From contig JAFUNB010000008.1 in the NCBI GenBank assembly GCA_017482345.1, positions 1 to 64,000 on the forward strand: a DNA stretch of 64,000 nt, given 5' to 3'. This DNA comes from Oscillibacter sp. (GTDB taxonomy: Bacteria; Bacillota; Clostridia; Oscillospirales; Oscillospiraceae). The notes under the pieces were generated by a model that ran no database searches, was not told where the DNA came from, and saw only the letters and a list, made by a program, of their open reading frames with translations. The first letter of the stretch is position 1, and each line of letters begins with the position of its first letter. Below, in pieces: positions 17,929 to 27,081 of the stretch. The position numbers and the translations under genes are program-made.

Positions 17929-18894
17929 TCAGCGCTGCTGGCGGCGCTGGTCAACGCTCTCGCGGGCGGGCATGGCGGGGATGCCGCCGCGCTTTTCCAC
18001 GCACAGGCTGGCCGCCGCGCAGGCGTAATCGCCGCAGTCGCACAGCTCATCCAGCGTAAAGTCGCTCAGAGCCTTGCCGCTCTCGGAGATGCGGGTCAGG
18101 AAGGCGCCCCAGAAGGCATCGCCGGCGCCGGTGGTATCCATGACCTGCTCAGCCTTGTAGCCGTCTGCCATGCGCTCGCCCTCCCTGGTGGAGACCAGAG
18201 CGCCCTTGGCGCCGATGGTGATGACCACGCAGAGGACGCCCTGGGCCTTCAGATACTCGGCGGCCTCGTGGGGATCGGCATAACCGGTGGTGATCTCGCA
18301 CTCGTCGTCGGAGATCTTGATCACATCCACATAGGGCAGCAGCGCGCGGATCTGCTCCTGGGCGGCCTCGCGGCTGGCCCACAGCAGAGGACGGTAGTTG
18401 GGGTCATAGGAGATGATGGCGCCGGCCTCCCTGGCGGCCTTGATGGCCGTCACGGTGGTGGTGCGGGCGGGCTCGTCGGTCATGGACAGGGAGCCGATGT
18501 GGAAAATGCCGGTATTGCGCAGCATGTCCATGTCCAGCTCGTCCACAGTCAGCTGGGTGTCAGCGCCGGGCTTGCGGGCGAAGGCGAAGGAGCGCTCGCC
18601 GTGCTCGTCGATGGTGACGAAGGCCAGCGTGGTGAAATAGTCATCCGTCATGATGAGGCTGCTGGTATCAACGCCGGCATTGCAGATGGTCTCGTTCAGG
18701 AACTGTCCCTGCATGTCCGTGCCCACCTTGCCGATGAAGGCCACCTTGCGGCCCAGATTGGCGGCGCAGACCAGCATGTTGGCGGGGGCTCCGCCGGGGT
18801 TGCGCTCAAACAGGAGCATGCCGGCCGGAGAAATTCCGGCAGGCGTAAAATCGATTAAACACTCGCCAAGGGCGACAATGTCGAATTTTTTCAT
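17929..18894 (-). CDS. PfkB-family carbohydrate kinase, probable fructokinase
   Basis: A 321-residue ribokinase-fold kinase. The N-terminal signature GGAPANMLVCAANLG (about residues 32-46) and the C-terminal DTTGAGDAFWGAFL (about 247-260, with the catalytic Asp) are intact. The start IVALGECLIDFTP is typical of bacterial fructokinases. ATG 18894 has AGGAG 7 nt upstream. In this locus it would phosphorylate the fructose made from mannose by the D-lyxose/D-mannose isomerase to fructose-6-phosphate (inference). A 2-keto-3-deoxygluconate or other ketose kinase cannot be excluded. Confidence 0.88.
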   Translation of the reverse strand: MKKFDIVALGECLIDFTPAGISPAGMLLFERNPGGAPANMLVCAANLGRKVAFIGKVGTDMQGQFLNETICNAGVDTSSLIMTDDYFTTLAFVTIDEHGERSFAFARKPGADTQLTVDELDMDMLRNTGIFHIGSLSMTDEPARTTTVTAIKAAREAGAIISYDPNYRPLLWASREAAQEQIRALLPYVDVIKISDDECEITTGYADPHEAAEYLKAQGVLCVVITIGAKGALVSTREGERMADGYKAEQVMDTTGAGDAFWGAFLTRISESGKALSDFTLDELCDCGDYACAAASLCVEKRGGIPAMPARESVDQRRQQR

Positions 18895-18935
18895 GGTGAT
18901 TCTCCTCTTCATCCAATGTATCCGATTTTAGCAGA

Positions 18936-20462
18936 TTATTCGTTATCATACAAGGCCCAGTCGCCGATATGATTCACTTTACAGTACCACGGGGCCGCGT
19001 CATCACCGTGATGGTACATGGCCGCCGCAAGTCCTTCACGCAGCTGGTGGAGCCGGTCCGCATACGCGGGATCGTCCACCAGATTCGTCATCTCATGGGG
19101 GTCGCGGATCTCGTCATACAGCTCATCGGAGCCGCCGCAGTTGAAAATATATTTGAAGTCGCCGCAGCGGTACATCCGCTGCATGCCGATCAGCGGGAAG
19201 GCGCTGACACATTCGCACACCGCATAGTCCCGCACCGCCTTGTCCGGCTGGGTCAGCAGCGGCAGCAGGGAGTGGCCCGCCTGCCAGTTGTCCGCTCCGT
19301 AGCCCGCCGCGTCCAGCACGGTGGCGTAGATGTCCACCGTGGAGGCCAGCTGCTTGGTGACGGTATGGGCCATGCCCCTGGGCGGCTTGATCATCAGGGG
19401 GATCTTCGTGGTCTCGTTATACAGGTGGCCGGACTTGTTCTCCATGCCGTTGTGGCAGCCCTGGGAGTCGCCGTGGTCGGCGCAGAAGATGATGTAGCAG
19501 TCATCGTACACGCCGGTGTCCTTCAGGTGCTGCACCAGCCGTCCGATCTGCCGGTCGATGCCGGTGATGGCGGCGTAATAGTGCCGCAGATTGTTGGCGA
19601 AGAAGTCCCAGTCCATCTCCGGCCGCTGGACGAGACAATGGAGCTTATTCTCCACGGCCTTACTGTCCGTAAAGCTGGGCCAGGGCGGAACGTCCAGATC
19701 TCGGTACAGGTCGTAGTCCTCCTGCGTCACATAATACGGCTCGTGGGGACCCCAGAAGTTCACCGCCATAAAGAACGGCTGCTCGCGGCTCCGCAGCTGA
19801 TCCACGATCTGCCGCGCCCGCAGGGAGATGAAATACTCCGGGGTGGTCTCCTCGCCGGAGGCCACAATGGCGCCCTTGGAGTGGTCGCCCTTGCGGTGGC
19901 CCCGGTAGAGGTCCGTCAGCTCCTGCTTCAAACCGTTGTCCGCCAGATACTGCCGGAACAGCGCCGTTCCGTGGCCGCCGTTGCCGTGGCCGGGGAAGTC
20001 GTCGCCGATAAAGCCCACGTCCGAGGGCAGCGTGCCGTAGTGCAGATAGGCGTCGGCGCCCATGTAGCCGCGTTCCCGCCGGGCCAGCAGCTCCCGGCCC
20101 TCGGAACAGGCGGTCTTGTCCTTTCCGATGCCTAAGTGCCACTTGCCGGTGTAGCCGCAGGCATAGCCCGCCGCGTTCAGCCGCCGGGGCAGCAAATAGG
20201 GAGCGTCCGCCAGCTCGTGGGTGTTGCAGCCGTTCTGGTAGATGTTGGTGCACATGCCGGTGACGGAGGGGTACAGGCCCGTATACAGGGCGGACCGGGC
20301 CGGCGTGCAGACCGGCGCGTTGGTATACGCGTTTTCAAAGCACAGGCTCTCCTCCGCCAGCGCGTCCAGCGCCGGCGTCAGGCAGGGGGCCGACGGATTG
20401 GCATAGTGCATGGTGTCCAGCCGGTGCTGATCCGTCATGATCAGAATAACCGGATGCTTCAC
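18936..20462 (-). CDS. sulfatase, Cys-type, cytoplasmic
   Basis: A 508-residue type I sulfatase with the formylglycine site C52-T-P-A-R (within APVCTPARSALYTG), metal-binding IMTDQHRLDT at the N-terminus and CADHGDSQGCHN (about residues 320-331). There is no signal peptide, so it acts on imported, still sulfated sugars. The N-terminal MTDQHR type resembles sulfatases and related hydrolases of glycan loci. The start is GTG 20462 behind AAGGTG. It lies between the D-mannose-type isomerase and the PfkB kinase, and needs the AnSME encoded at 10710-11846 for activation. Linkage specificity is unknown. Confidence 0.92.
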   Translation of the reverse strand: MKHPVILIMTDQHRLDTMHYANPSAPCLTPALDALAEESLCFENAYTNAPVCTPARSALYTGLYPSVTGMCTNIYQNGCNTHELADAPYLLPRRLNAAGYACGYTGKWHLGIGKDKTACSEGRELLARRERGYMGADAYLHYGTLPSDVGFIGDDFPGHGNGGHGTALFRQYLADNGLKQELTDLYRGHRKGDHSKGAIVASGEETTPEYFISLRARQIVDQLRSREQPFFMAVNFWGPHEPYYVTQEDYDLYRDLDVPPWPSFTDSKAVENKLHCLVQRPEMDWDFFANNLRHYYAAITGIDRQIGRLVQHLKDTGVYDDCYIIFCADHGDSQGCHNGMENKSGHLYNETTKIPLMIKPPRGMAHTVTKQLASTVDIYATVLDAAGYGADNWQAGHSLLPLLTQPDKAVRDYAVCECVSAFPLIGMQRMYRCGDFKYIFNCGGSDELYDEIRDPHEMTNLVDDPAYADRLHQLREGLAAAMYHHGDDAAPWYCKVNHIGDWALYDNE

Positions 20463-20493
20463 AGGGTCTCACCTTCCTTTTCGCCCGGGCGGT

Positions 20494-21180
20494 TTACTTC
20501 GCTGCGGGATACTCGTTGCACAGCAGACGGTAGGGAGGCTCATCCTCCTCGATGGCGGGGAAGCGGCCCATCTGCTCATAGAAGCGGTTGTCGGTGTTGT
20601 CGTCGTTGCACTGGCTGACCTCGCCCAGCAGGACGGGGCCGCTGCCCTCCTCCACCTCGAAGTCGTGGTACATGTAGGGATAGATGGAGATGCTCTCACC
20701 GGGGGTCAGGCGCACCTGGGTACCGGCGGGAACCACCATCTCACGGCCGTCCACATGGACATGGACGTCGTTGACACGGTCCATCTCCTCGTCGGGCAGG
20801 GAGTTGTAAACACGGATCAGCACGTTGCCGCCGCCGCGGTTGATGATATCCTCCATCTTGGACCAGTGGAAGTGCATGGGAGAATACTGGCCCTCCTTGA
20901 TGTACAGCAGCTTTTCCGCATAGCTCTTGGTGTACTTTTCGGGCATGGCCAGGTTGCCGTTGCGGATGGTGATGAGAGAGAAGCCGACCTTCTCAAAATC
21001 GCCCAGACCGTAGTCGGTGATGTCCCAGCCCAGCATATTGTCGCGGACCTCGTCATAATCGTGGCCCTTCTCCTGCCACTCCTCCGGCGTAAAATCACAG
21101 AACGGAGGCAGGGCGAAGCGGTATTCCTTTACCATCGCTTCCATCTCTTTCAGAGCGGCGTTGATCTCACTGCGTTTCAT
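20494..21180 (-). CDS. D-lyxose/D-mannose ketol-isomerase (cupin)
   Basis: A 228-residue cupin isomerase of the D-lyxose isomerase family (B. subtilis YdaE type), which interconverts D-lyxose/D-xylulose and D-mannose/D-fructose. The metal site is visible in YSPMHFHWSKMEDI (two His and Glu, about residues 100-113) and the second-half His in YMYHDFEVEEG (about 178). GGAGG precedes ATG 21180. In an alpha-mannosidase operon a mannose to fructose role is the natural reading (inference). It begins 21 bp after the GH38-like gene and is followed by the sulfatase. Confidence 0.9.
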   Translation of the reverse strand: MKRSEINAALKEMEAMVKEYRFALPPFCDFTPEEWQEKGHDYDEVRDNMLGWDITDYGLGDFEKVGFSLITIRNGNLAMPEKYTKSYAEKLLYIKEGQYSPMHFHWSKMEDIINRGGGNVLIRVYNSLPDEEMDRVNDVHVHVDGREMVVPAGTQVRLTPGESISIYPYMYHDFEVEEGSGPVLLGEVSQCNDDNTDNRFYEQMGRFPAIEEDEPPYRLLCNEYPAAK

Positions 21181-21201
21181 GATCGGTTCCTCCTCTTATT
21201 T

Positions 21202-23607
21202 TTAAATCAGTTTTTCCAGCTCAAATGCGTAAATGCCAAAGGGCACGGCGGAGAACGTCTTGCGCTCCCAGCTCTTCTCGTCCAGTCTGCGGCCCCGCAG
21301 ATCCACCTGGGTGATATCCCAGCCAGAGGCGGCCAGCACGGCTTCCCGCTCCGTCATGGCCGTGTCCCGCAGCACGAGGCTCCACTTTCCGTCCACAGGC
21401 TTCATGGTCAGGATCTGCATGCCCTCCGGGATGGAGAGCCCGGCAGACGCCCCGCCTACCGGCAGGCAGCGGACGCCCCGCTCCAGAGCCAGCGCACGGT
21501 CCATCACGGAGCCGCCGCAGGCACCCTCGTAGCCGAACAGGGTGAAGTCCCACTTCAGATCGCCGCCGATCCACTGGGGGAAGTTGGTGCCCCACATGTT
21601 GTTGAACAGGTTGAACTGCAGGATGGGGGCGGTTTCCTCATAGGTCTTGCGCCAGCCGTAGATGCCCGTCTCGCCAATGGCGCACAGGGGCGCGTCAGAT
21701 GTCACGACGCACAGGCCGCCCTGGTCGCTCTCCGCGCAGGCGAAGGCCTCCAGACAGTACAGCGCGTGGTTGGCGCCCCACAGGATATCCGTTGCCGGAT
21801 CAATGAGGTCGCCGTTTTTGTTGAAGCGGAAGCGGGGAGCATCCTCCGCCAGGGGGATACACAGGGAGCCGGACTCCACATAGCCGGTCTCCTCCTTACC
21901 GTCCACCTCCACGCTGACAAACAGCTCCTCACCCTCGGGGGGCAGGGCCACCAGCACCCGGATGTCCCGGCCGTCGCCGTAGGCCTCCGCCGCGGAAGAC
22001 TGATAGTGCAGCGTCAGCGTATAGTCGTCCTCCTGGTATTTCACCAGCTTGGGACGGAAGGTCATATGGGGGATCTCGGGGTAGTTGTCCTTGCCGTTGT
22101 CCCGGATGCCCCAGTCGAAGAAGCGGTAGGCGTAATTGCGCAGGTATTCGGTCATCTCCTCGATGCCGTGGATGTCGTACTGATAGGAGAACACGCCAAC
22201 GCCGTCCCGCTCCTTGGCCAGCGCGCAGCCTAAGTGCTTGTCGTACAGCTCGGTGATGAGGCCGCGGCTCTCGTCAAAGGTCAGGCGGTAGCGGTGGTTT
22301 TCCAGCGTATTTTTCCGGTGGGGATAGTTGCAGCCCTGGGGCACAGCCGTTCCCAGAGGGGGCACGTCCTTCACGTAGACCATGCTTCTGCCGCACAGGC
22401 TCACGGACTCGCCCACGTCCTCCAGCTCCGCCCAGCCGGTGAAGGCCGAGGCGTTGGGGTTGAACACAGCCTGCTCTCCGCCGCCGGCGCACTGCAGCGC
22501 CGCCTTCGCGGAGTCAAGTGCCTGCTGGGCACGCTCACGCTGCTCCTGCCAGGAGGCCTCCATCCGGCGGTATTCGTCGGAGTTCTTGGCCTTGCGGAAG
22601 GCCTTCTTTTCGTAGGCCCGCTCCGGCTTCATCCAGGTCTTCACGTCCAGGCCCCAGGTGTGCTCGCCAAAGAGGCACAGGGCGTCATAGGCCGCCTTGT
22701 AGGCGTCTGCCAGCTTGCCCTCGTCGCCGCCGGCGGCAAACACCGCTGCCGACGCCGTGGTCAGATCCCGGCGGGCCTGACGCACCGCGCGGACCTCCGC
22801 CGGATAGCTGCCGACGCCGTGGATCCAGGTGTCCGCCAGATCCTCCGTCACCACAGGCAGACCGGACAGGTCGCACTTCGCCAGTTCATAATAGAAATCG
22901 TCCATGGTGCCGCAGACGATCTCCGCGTCCGGGCAAGCCTCTTTGGCCTCCGCCACCATGGCGCGGATGATGTCCGCGCTCTGGGGGCCGATGTTGTCGT
23001 GGGTGTGCATGAGGGCCATCCACACCGGGAAGGGCCAGTCCGCAGGCGGGACCATGGAGGAGCCGTAGCCGCCCTTGGAGTACATGGTCAGCAGGCGGCT
23101 GCCGTCGCTGCCCTGCCAGAAGAACAGGGGCGGCACACCGGGCGGCGTGGCGTAGGCGTTGCAGCCCAGGTGCAGGAAGCGGATGCCCGCCTTCGTCAGC
23201 AGGGTGGGCAGGCTCCGGCCGTGGCCGGGCACGTCCGTCATCTTGGCGCTGACCGGCAGGGGCACGTCATACTCCGCCGACAGCTCGGAGGCATAGCGCA
23301 GACCCTCGATGGTGTCCGCCATGCCGCAGAAATCCGTGTGAGAGGTGAAGGGCAGGGCGTGGAAGGCGATCTGCCCCTCCCGCACCAGCCGGTCCAGCTC
23401 GCCGCGCTTTTCCCCGCTGCCCTGCATGACCGTCAGCGGCCAGGAGGGCATGGTCCAGACGTAATGGAGCTTGCCCATGTCGGCGGTGCCGTTGCAGGTC
23501 TCGATGACGTCGGAGAGCATCTGGCCGGAATACTGGTCGATGATCTCGCTGGCCAGCTGGGTAAAGCCGATATCAAAATGCGTTTTAAACGCCAGAATAA
23601 TCTTCAT
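21202..23607 (-). CDS. GH38-like hydrolase with DUF5054-type architecture
   Basis: An 801-residue protein, distant kin of GH38 alpha-mannosidases. The N-terminus has the metal-type motif KTHFDIGFT (residues 8-16), then PSWPLTVMQG, HTDFCG and MTDVPGHGRSL, where the Asp sits as the nucleophile does in GH38. MHTHDNIGPQ may add a further ligand. The C-terminal half is beta-rich with a probable jelly-roll or sandwich. There is no signal peptide. It likely cleaves or trims an alpha-linked sugar, but the family is poorly characterised. It starts 9 bp after the CehA-type gene, so translation may be coupled. It is distinct from the canonical GH38 enzyme at 12829. Confidence 0.82.
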   Translation of the reverse strand: MKIILAFKTHFDIGFTQLASEIIDQYSGQMLSDVIETCNGTADMGKLHYVWTMPSWPLTVMQGSGEKRGELDRLVREGQIAFHALPFTSHTDFCGMADTIEGLRYASELSAEYDVPLPVSAKMTDVPGHGRSLPTLLTKAGIRFLHLGCNAYATPPGVPPLFFWQGSDGSRLLTMYSKGGYGSSMVPPADWPFPVWMALMHTHDNIGPQSADIIRAMVAEAKEACPDAEIVCGTMDDFYYELAKCDLSGLPVVTEDLADTWIHGVGSYPAEVRAVRQARRDLTTASAAVFAAGGDEGKLADAYKAAYDALCLFGEHTWGLDVKTWMKPERAYEKKAFRKAKNSDEYRRMEASWQEQRERAQQALDSAKAALQCAGGGEQAVFNPNASAFTGWAELEDVGESVSLCGRSMVYVKDVPPLGTAVPQGCNYPHRKNTLENHRYRLTFDESRGLITELYDKHLGCALAKERDGVGVFSYQYDIHGIEEMTEYLRNYAYRFFDWGIRDNGKDNYPEIPHMTFRPKLVKYQEDDYTLTLHYQSSAAEAYGDGRDIRVLVALPPEGEELFVSVEVDGKEETGYVESGSLCIPLAEDAPRFRFNKNGDLIDPATDILWGANHALYCLEAFACAESDQGGLCVVTSDAPLCAIGETGIYGWRKTYEETAPILQFNLFNNMWGTNFPQWIGGDLKWDFTLFGYEGACGGSVMDRALALERGVRCLPVGGASAGLSIPEGMQILTMKPVDGKWSLVLRDTAMTEREAVLAASGWDITQVDLRGRRLDEKSWERKTFSAVPFGIYAFELEKLI

Positions 23608-23616
23608 AATCGTTCC

Positions 23617-24897
23617 TCATGTAAAGTAAATGGGGTTGGACAGCAGCGCCAGCCGCTCCTGCCGCAGGATTTCGAAGCGGACGAATTTCGCCGCCGGGAA
23701 GGTACGCGTCAGGTGCAGCGCCGCTGTATCGGGCGCGCAGAGAAGCTCCTCGCAGCCAAGGTCGGTCAGAATCCGCACCCGGTCGCCGCCGCGCAGCTGC
23801 GCAAGGCGGATGGAGACCTCCGCGCCGGAGCGGGCCGTGCCGCCTAAGATGGCGCCCTCCGCCTCCGCCCACAGGGTCGGCGCGGCGGACCAGAGAATGA
23901 CGCAGCCACAGCCCTCCCGCAGGGCCTGCAGGATATCCCGGGGTGAGCGGGACAGGGCCCAGACCGCCGTGGCCGGCTGGCCGATCTGCTTGGCGGGATC
24001 CATCCGGTGGAAATCGCTGCCGCCGATGACGGGGAGCTTCTTCCCCGCGCACAGCTGCTCATGCCACCACCGGATGCACTGTTCGTTGGCCTGGGGCGTT
24101 GTGCCGCCGTTGATGACCTCCACCAGATCGAACGCCCCGTCCCGGATGCCGAAATGCCAGCCGGTGTTGGGACAGAAGGGGTGGTTCAGCACCACAAGAG
24201 CGCCGTTCTTTCTCGCCTCGGCCAGCTTGGCCCAGGCCTCGTCCGCGGAGTTGGCGCAGAAGGCGCTCTCCAGCGGCCGCGGTACGCCCAGCATACCGGC
24301 GTGGCCCTCGTAATGGGTCCACTCGCCGCCGGGCAGCACCGTGATATCCGGCCGGACCGGCAGCGCCAGATTGTGGGCGTAGCCGTTGTGGTCCGTCAGG
24401 AAGATGTAGTCGAGGCCGGCGTCCTTCGCCATCTGCACGGCGTGCTCCGCCGTCAGACGGCCGTCAGAGGCCGTGGTGTGGATGTGGGTCTCGCCCTTGA
24501 GGAGCGTCCGCTCCTGATGGGTGAAGGTGACGGTATAGGTGACCTCCACGCCCTCGTCCGCCACCTTGTAGGCGCCGACGATGACGGCCCACTCCCCCGC
24601 GTCCGGGTCCACCCGGACGTAGCCGTCCGAGCTGTCCCAGCCGGAGATCCAGATATGCTTCCGGCCCGCGCCGGAGGCGCCGATGTAATTGCCGCGGCCG
24701 TCCCGCAGGGCAAGGTCGATGATGTTCATTTCCCGCTTATGGGAAACGCCGTTTTCCTCGCCCTCTTCATAGCGCCGGTAATCATACTCGATGTTGATCC
24801 GGCAGATCCCCTCCGGCACGGGGAAGGTCCGCTCATAATACGTCCGTTCCCGTTCCTTGGGGACATATTCACGAAATACGATTTGCGTCTTTTTCAC
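23617..24897 (-). CDS. CehA/McbA-type PHP-domain metallohydrolase
   Basis: A 426-residue protein with an N-terminal beta domain of about 140 residues and a PHP catalytic domain. The metal-binding motifs are GETHIHTTASDGRLT (about residues 145-159), FLTDHNGYAH, HPFCPNTG and GGSDFHRM (about 305-312). PHP proteins cleave phosphoesters or other esters; CehA and McbA hydrolyse carbamates. The start is GTG 24897 behind GAGGAG. It opens the enzyme block after the importer genes (134-bp gap). A sugar-ester or phosphate-removing role is possible, but nothing in sequence fixes it. Confidence 0.85.
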   Translation of the reverse strand: MKKTQIVFREYVPKERERTYYERTFPVPEGICRINIEYDYRRYEEGEENGVSHKREMNIIDLALRDGRGNYIGASGAGRKHIWISGWDSSDGYVRVDPDAGEWAVIVGAYKVADEGVEVTYTVTFTHQERTLLKGETHIHTTASDGRLTAEHAVQMAKDAGLDYIFLTDHNGYAHNLALPVRPDITVLPGGEWTHYEGHAGMLGVPRPLESAFCANSADEAWAKLAEARKNGALVVLNHPFCPNTGWHFGIRDGAFDLVEVINGGTTPQANEQCIRWWHEQLCAGKKLPVIGGSDFHRMDPAKQIGQPATAVWALSRSPRDILQALREGCGCVILWSAAPTLWAEAEGAILGGTARSGAEVSIRLAQLRGGDRVRILTDLGCEELLCAPDTAALHLTRTFPAAKFVRFEILRQERLALLSNPIYFT

Positions 24898-25030
24898 AAA
24901 GCCTCATCTCCTCGCATCCCGCTGCCGTTCGCGGCGGCTGGTCTATGTTCACACGCCGGTTTAGCGTGGATCGTGCAAATTCATCCGCCCCTCCGGCGCT
25001 ATGCACCGGAGGGGTCGGTATCTCATTGGG

Positions 25031-26017
25031 TTATTCCTGTGCGGCCTTGCAGGCGCCGCAGTTCCAGCAGGCCACAAAGCGGCCCGGCTCCTTCTCCACG
25101 AAGGGGGGATATTCCTTCTCGCACTGCTCGGTCTTATAGTGGCAGCGGGGATGGAAGTGGCAGCCGGAGGGAGGATTGGCGGGGTTGGGCACTTCGCCCT
25201 CCAGCATGATGCGGTTGATCTCCACATCCGGATCGGGATGGGGCGCGGCGCTGAGCAGCGCCTGGGTGTAGGGGTGCAGGGGGGTGGAGAACAGCGCCTC
25301 CGTCTCCGCCAGCTCCACGGCGCGGCCCAGGTACATGACCAGAACGCGGTCGGAGATGTGGCGCACCACGGACAGGGCGTGGGAGATGAACAGATAGGTC
25401 AGGCCGAATTCCTTCTGCAGATCCTCCAGCAGGTTGATGATCTGGGCCTGAATGGACACGTCCAGAGCGGAGACGGCCTCGTCGCAGACGATGACCTTGG
25501 GCTGCAGGATCAGGGAGCGGGCAATGCCGATACGCTGGCGCTGGCCGCCGGAGAAGGCGTGGGGGTAGCGGCGCAGGAACGCCTTGTTCAGACCCACCTG
25601 CTCGGCGATCTGCTCCACAGCCTGCTCGATCTCCTTCTTGGACATGTTGCTGTTGTAGCGCAGAGGCTCGCTGATGATATCAAAGACGGTCATACGGGGA
25701 TCCAGACTGGCGTAGGGATCCTGGAAGATCATCTGGATGTCCCGGCGGTACTTCTTCATCTGCTCGCGGGTGGCCTGCAGGAAGTTGATGACGCCCTCCT
25801 CCGTGTGGATGAGGACCTCGCCGCTGGTGGCGTCAATGCCGCGGACGATGGAGCGGCCCAGGGTGGTCTTGCCGCAGCCGGACTCGCCCACGATGCCGAT
25901 GGTCTCGCCCTCGCAGACGTCGAAGGAGACGTCGCTGAGCGCCTTGACCTCCGTCTTGCCGGACTTGTAGATCTTCGTCAGGTTCTTGACCTGGAGAATG
26001 ACTTTCTTCTCGCTCAT
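25031..26017 (-). CDS. oligopeptide-type ABC importer ATPase, OppF/DppF-like
   Basis: A 328-residue ABC ATPase with Walker A GESGCGKTT (about residues 39-47), signature FSGGQRQRIGIARSL, Walker B VIVCDEAVSALD, and the C-terminal oligopeptide-transporter extension with a Cys cluster (CHYKTEQC, CWNCGACK) that binds an iron-sulfur cluster in related proteins. Its ATG overlaps the OppD-like stop by 4 nt (ATGA). It forms the importer with the neighbouring ATPase, two permeases and lipoprotein. The surrounding glycosidases and sulfatases suggest the cargo is an oligosaccharide rather than a peptide (inference). Confidence 0.93.
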   Translation of the reverse strand: MSEKKVILQVKNLTKIYKSGKTEVKALSDVSFDVCEGETIGIVGESGCGKTTLGRSIVRGIDATSGEVLIHTEEGVINFLQATREQMKKYRRDIQMIFQDPYASLDPRMTVFDIISEPLRYNSNMSKKEIEQAVEQIAEQVGLNKAFLRRYPHAFSGGQRQRIGIARSLILQPKVIVCDEAVSALDVSIQAQIINLLEDLQKEFGLTYLFISHALSVVRHISDRVLVMYLGRAVELAETEALFSTPLHPYTQALLSAAPHPDPDVEINRIMLEGEVPNPANPPSGCHFHPRCHYKTEQCEKEYPPFVEKEPGRFVACWNCGACKAAQE

Positions 26018-27069
26018 GCTCTCACCTTCCCTTCCTCAGACAGGAGGCAGCGGACGAAATGGCCGGGTTCTACTTCCACCGGCTCCACGTTCATGCTGTC
26101 GCACTTGCCGGCCATGCACTCCTCGCAGCGTTCATGGAAGCCGCAGGAGGGCTTCAGCCCCACGGGGACGGGAACGACGCCGCGGATGGCGTACAGCCGC
26201 TCGTCCCGGTTCTGGTTCATCTTGGGCAGGGACTTCAGCAGGCCGCGGGTGTAGGGGTGCTGGGCATTGTGGAAGATCTGGCGGACAGAGCCGGTCTCCA
26301 CGATCTGGCCCAGGTACATGACGGCCACCCGGTCGCACATGCTGGCCACGGTGCCCAGGTCATGGGTAATGAACAGGATGGACATGCCGAATTCCTTCTG
26401 CAGGCTCTTCATCAGCTCCAGGATCTGGGCCTGGATGGTCACGTCCAGCGCGGTGGTGGGCTCGTCGGCGATGAGCAGCGTGGGATCGCAGCAGAGCATC
26501 ATGGCGATCAGGGCACGCTGCAGCATGCCGCCGGAGAACTCATGGGGATACTGGTCGATGCGCTTTTCGGGGTTGGCGATGCCCACCTTCTTCAGCATTT
26601 CCAGCACCCGCTCACGGGCCTGCTGCTTGGTGGTGCCCGGCTCGTGGATCAGGATGATCTCGGAGAGCTGGTTGCCCACGGTATACAGCGGAGAGAAGGC
26701 GGTCATGGGCTCCTGGAAGATCATAGCGATCTCCGTGCCGCGGAGGGCGCGGTAGGTGACGCCGTCCTTCTCCAGTTCCAGCAGGTTGAAGACCTTTCCG
26801 GTCTTGGTGCGGAACAGCACCTCACCCTTGGAGGAGCAGTTGCCGGGGTTGATGCCCACGATCTCCTTGCTGGTGACGCTCTTGCCGCAGCCGGACTCGC
26901 CCACCAGGCCCAGAGTCTCGCCGCGGCGCAGGACGAAATTCACGCCGCGGACGGCATGGAGGGTATCCTCCTCCACCTGGATATTCACGTTGAGGTCACG
27001 CACTTCCAGCAGATAGTCGCCGGACAGTTCCACCTGGTGGTCCAGGTTTTCTTTTTTATTCCAAAACAT
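26014..27069 (-). CDS. oligopeptide-type ABC importer ATPase, OppD/DppD-like
   Basis: A 351-residue ABC ATPase: Walker A GESGCGKSV (about residues 57-65), signature FSGGMLQRALIAMML, Walker B LLIADEPTTALD, switch His in FITHDLG, and a C-terminal oligo-binding extension with CGFHERCEECMAGKC cysteines. AAGGAGG sits 7 nt before ATG 27069. It is the second ATPase of the heteromeric importer and is translationally coupled to the OppF-like gene. Confidence 0.93.
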   Translation of the reverse strand: MFWNKKENLDHQVELSGDYLLEVRDLNVNIQVEEDTLHAVRGVNFVLRRGETLGLVGESGCGKSVTSKEIVGINPGNCSSKGEVLFRTKTGKVFNLLELEKDGVTYRALRGTEIAMIFQEPMTAFSPLYTVGNQLSEIILIHEPGTTKQQARERVLEMLKKVGIANPEKRIDQYPHEFSGGMLQRALIAMMLCCDPTLLIADEPTTALDVTIQAQILELMKSLQKEFGMSILFITHDLGTVASMCDRVAVMYLGQIVETGSVRQIFHNAQHPYTRGLLKSLPKMNQNRDERLYAIRGVVPVPVGLKPSCGFHERCEECMAGKCDSMNVEPVEVEPGHFVRCLLSEEGKVRA

Positions 27070-27081
27070 GTGGCGCCCTCC

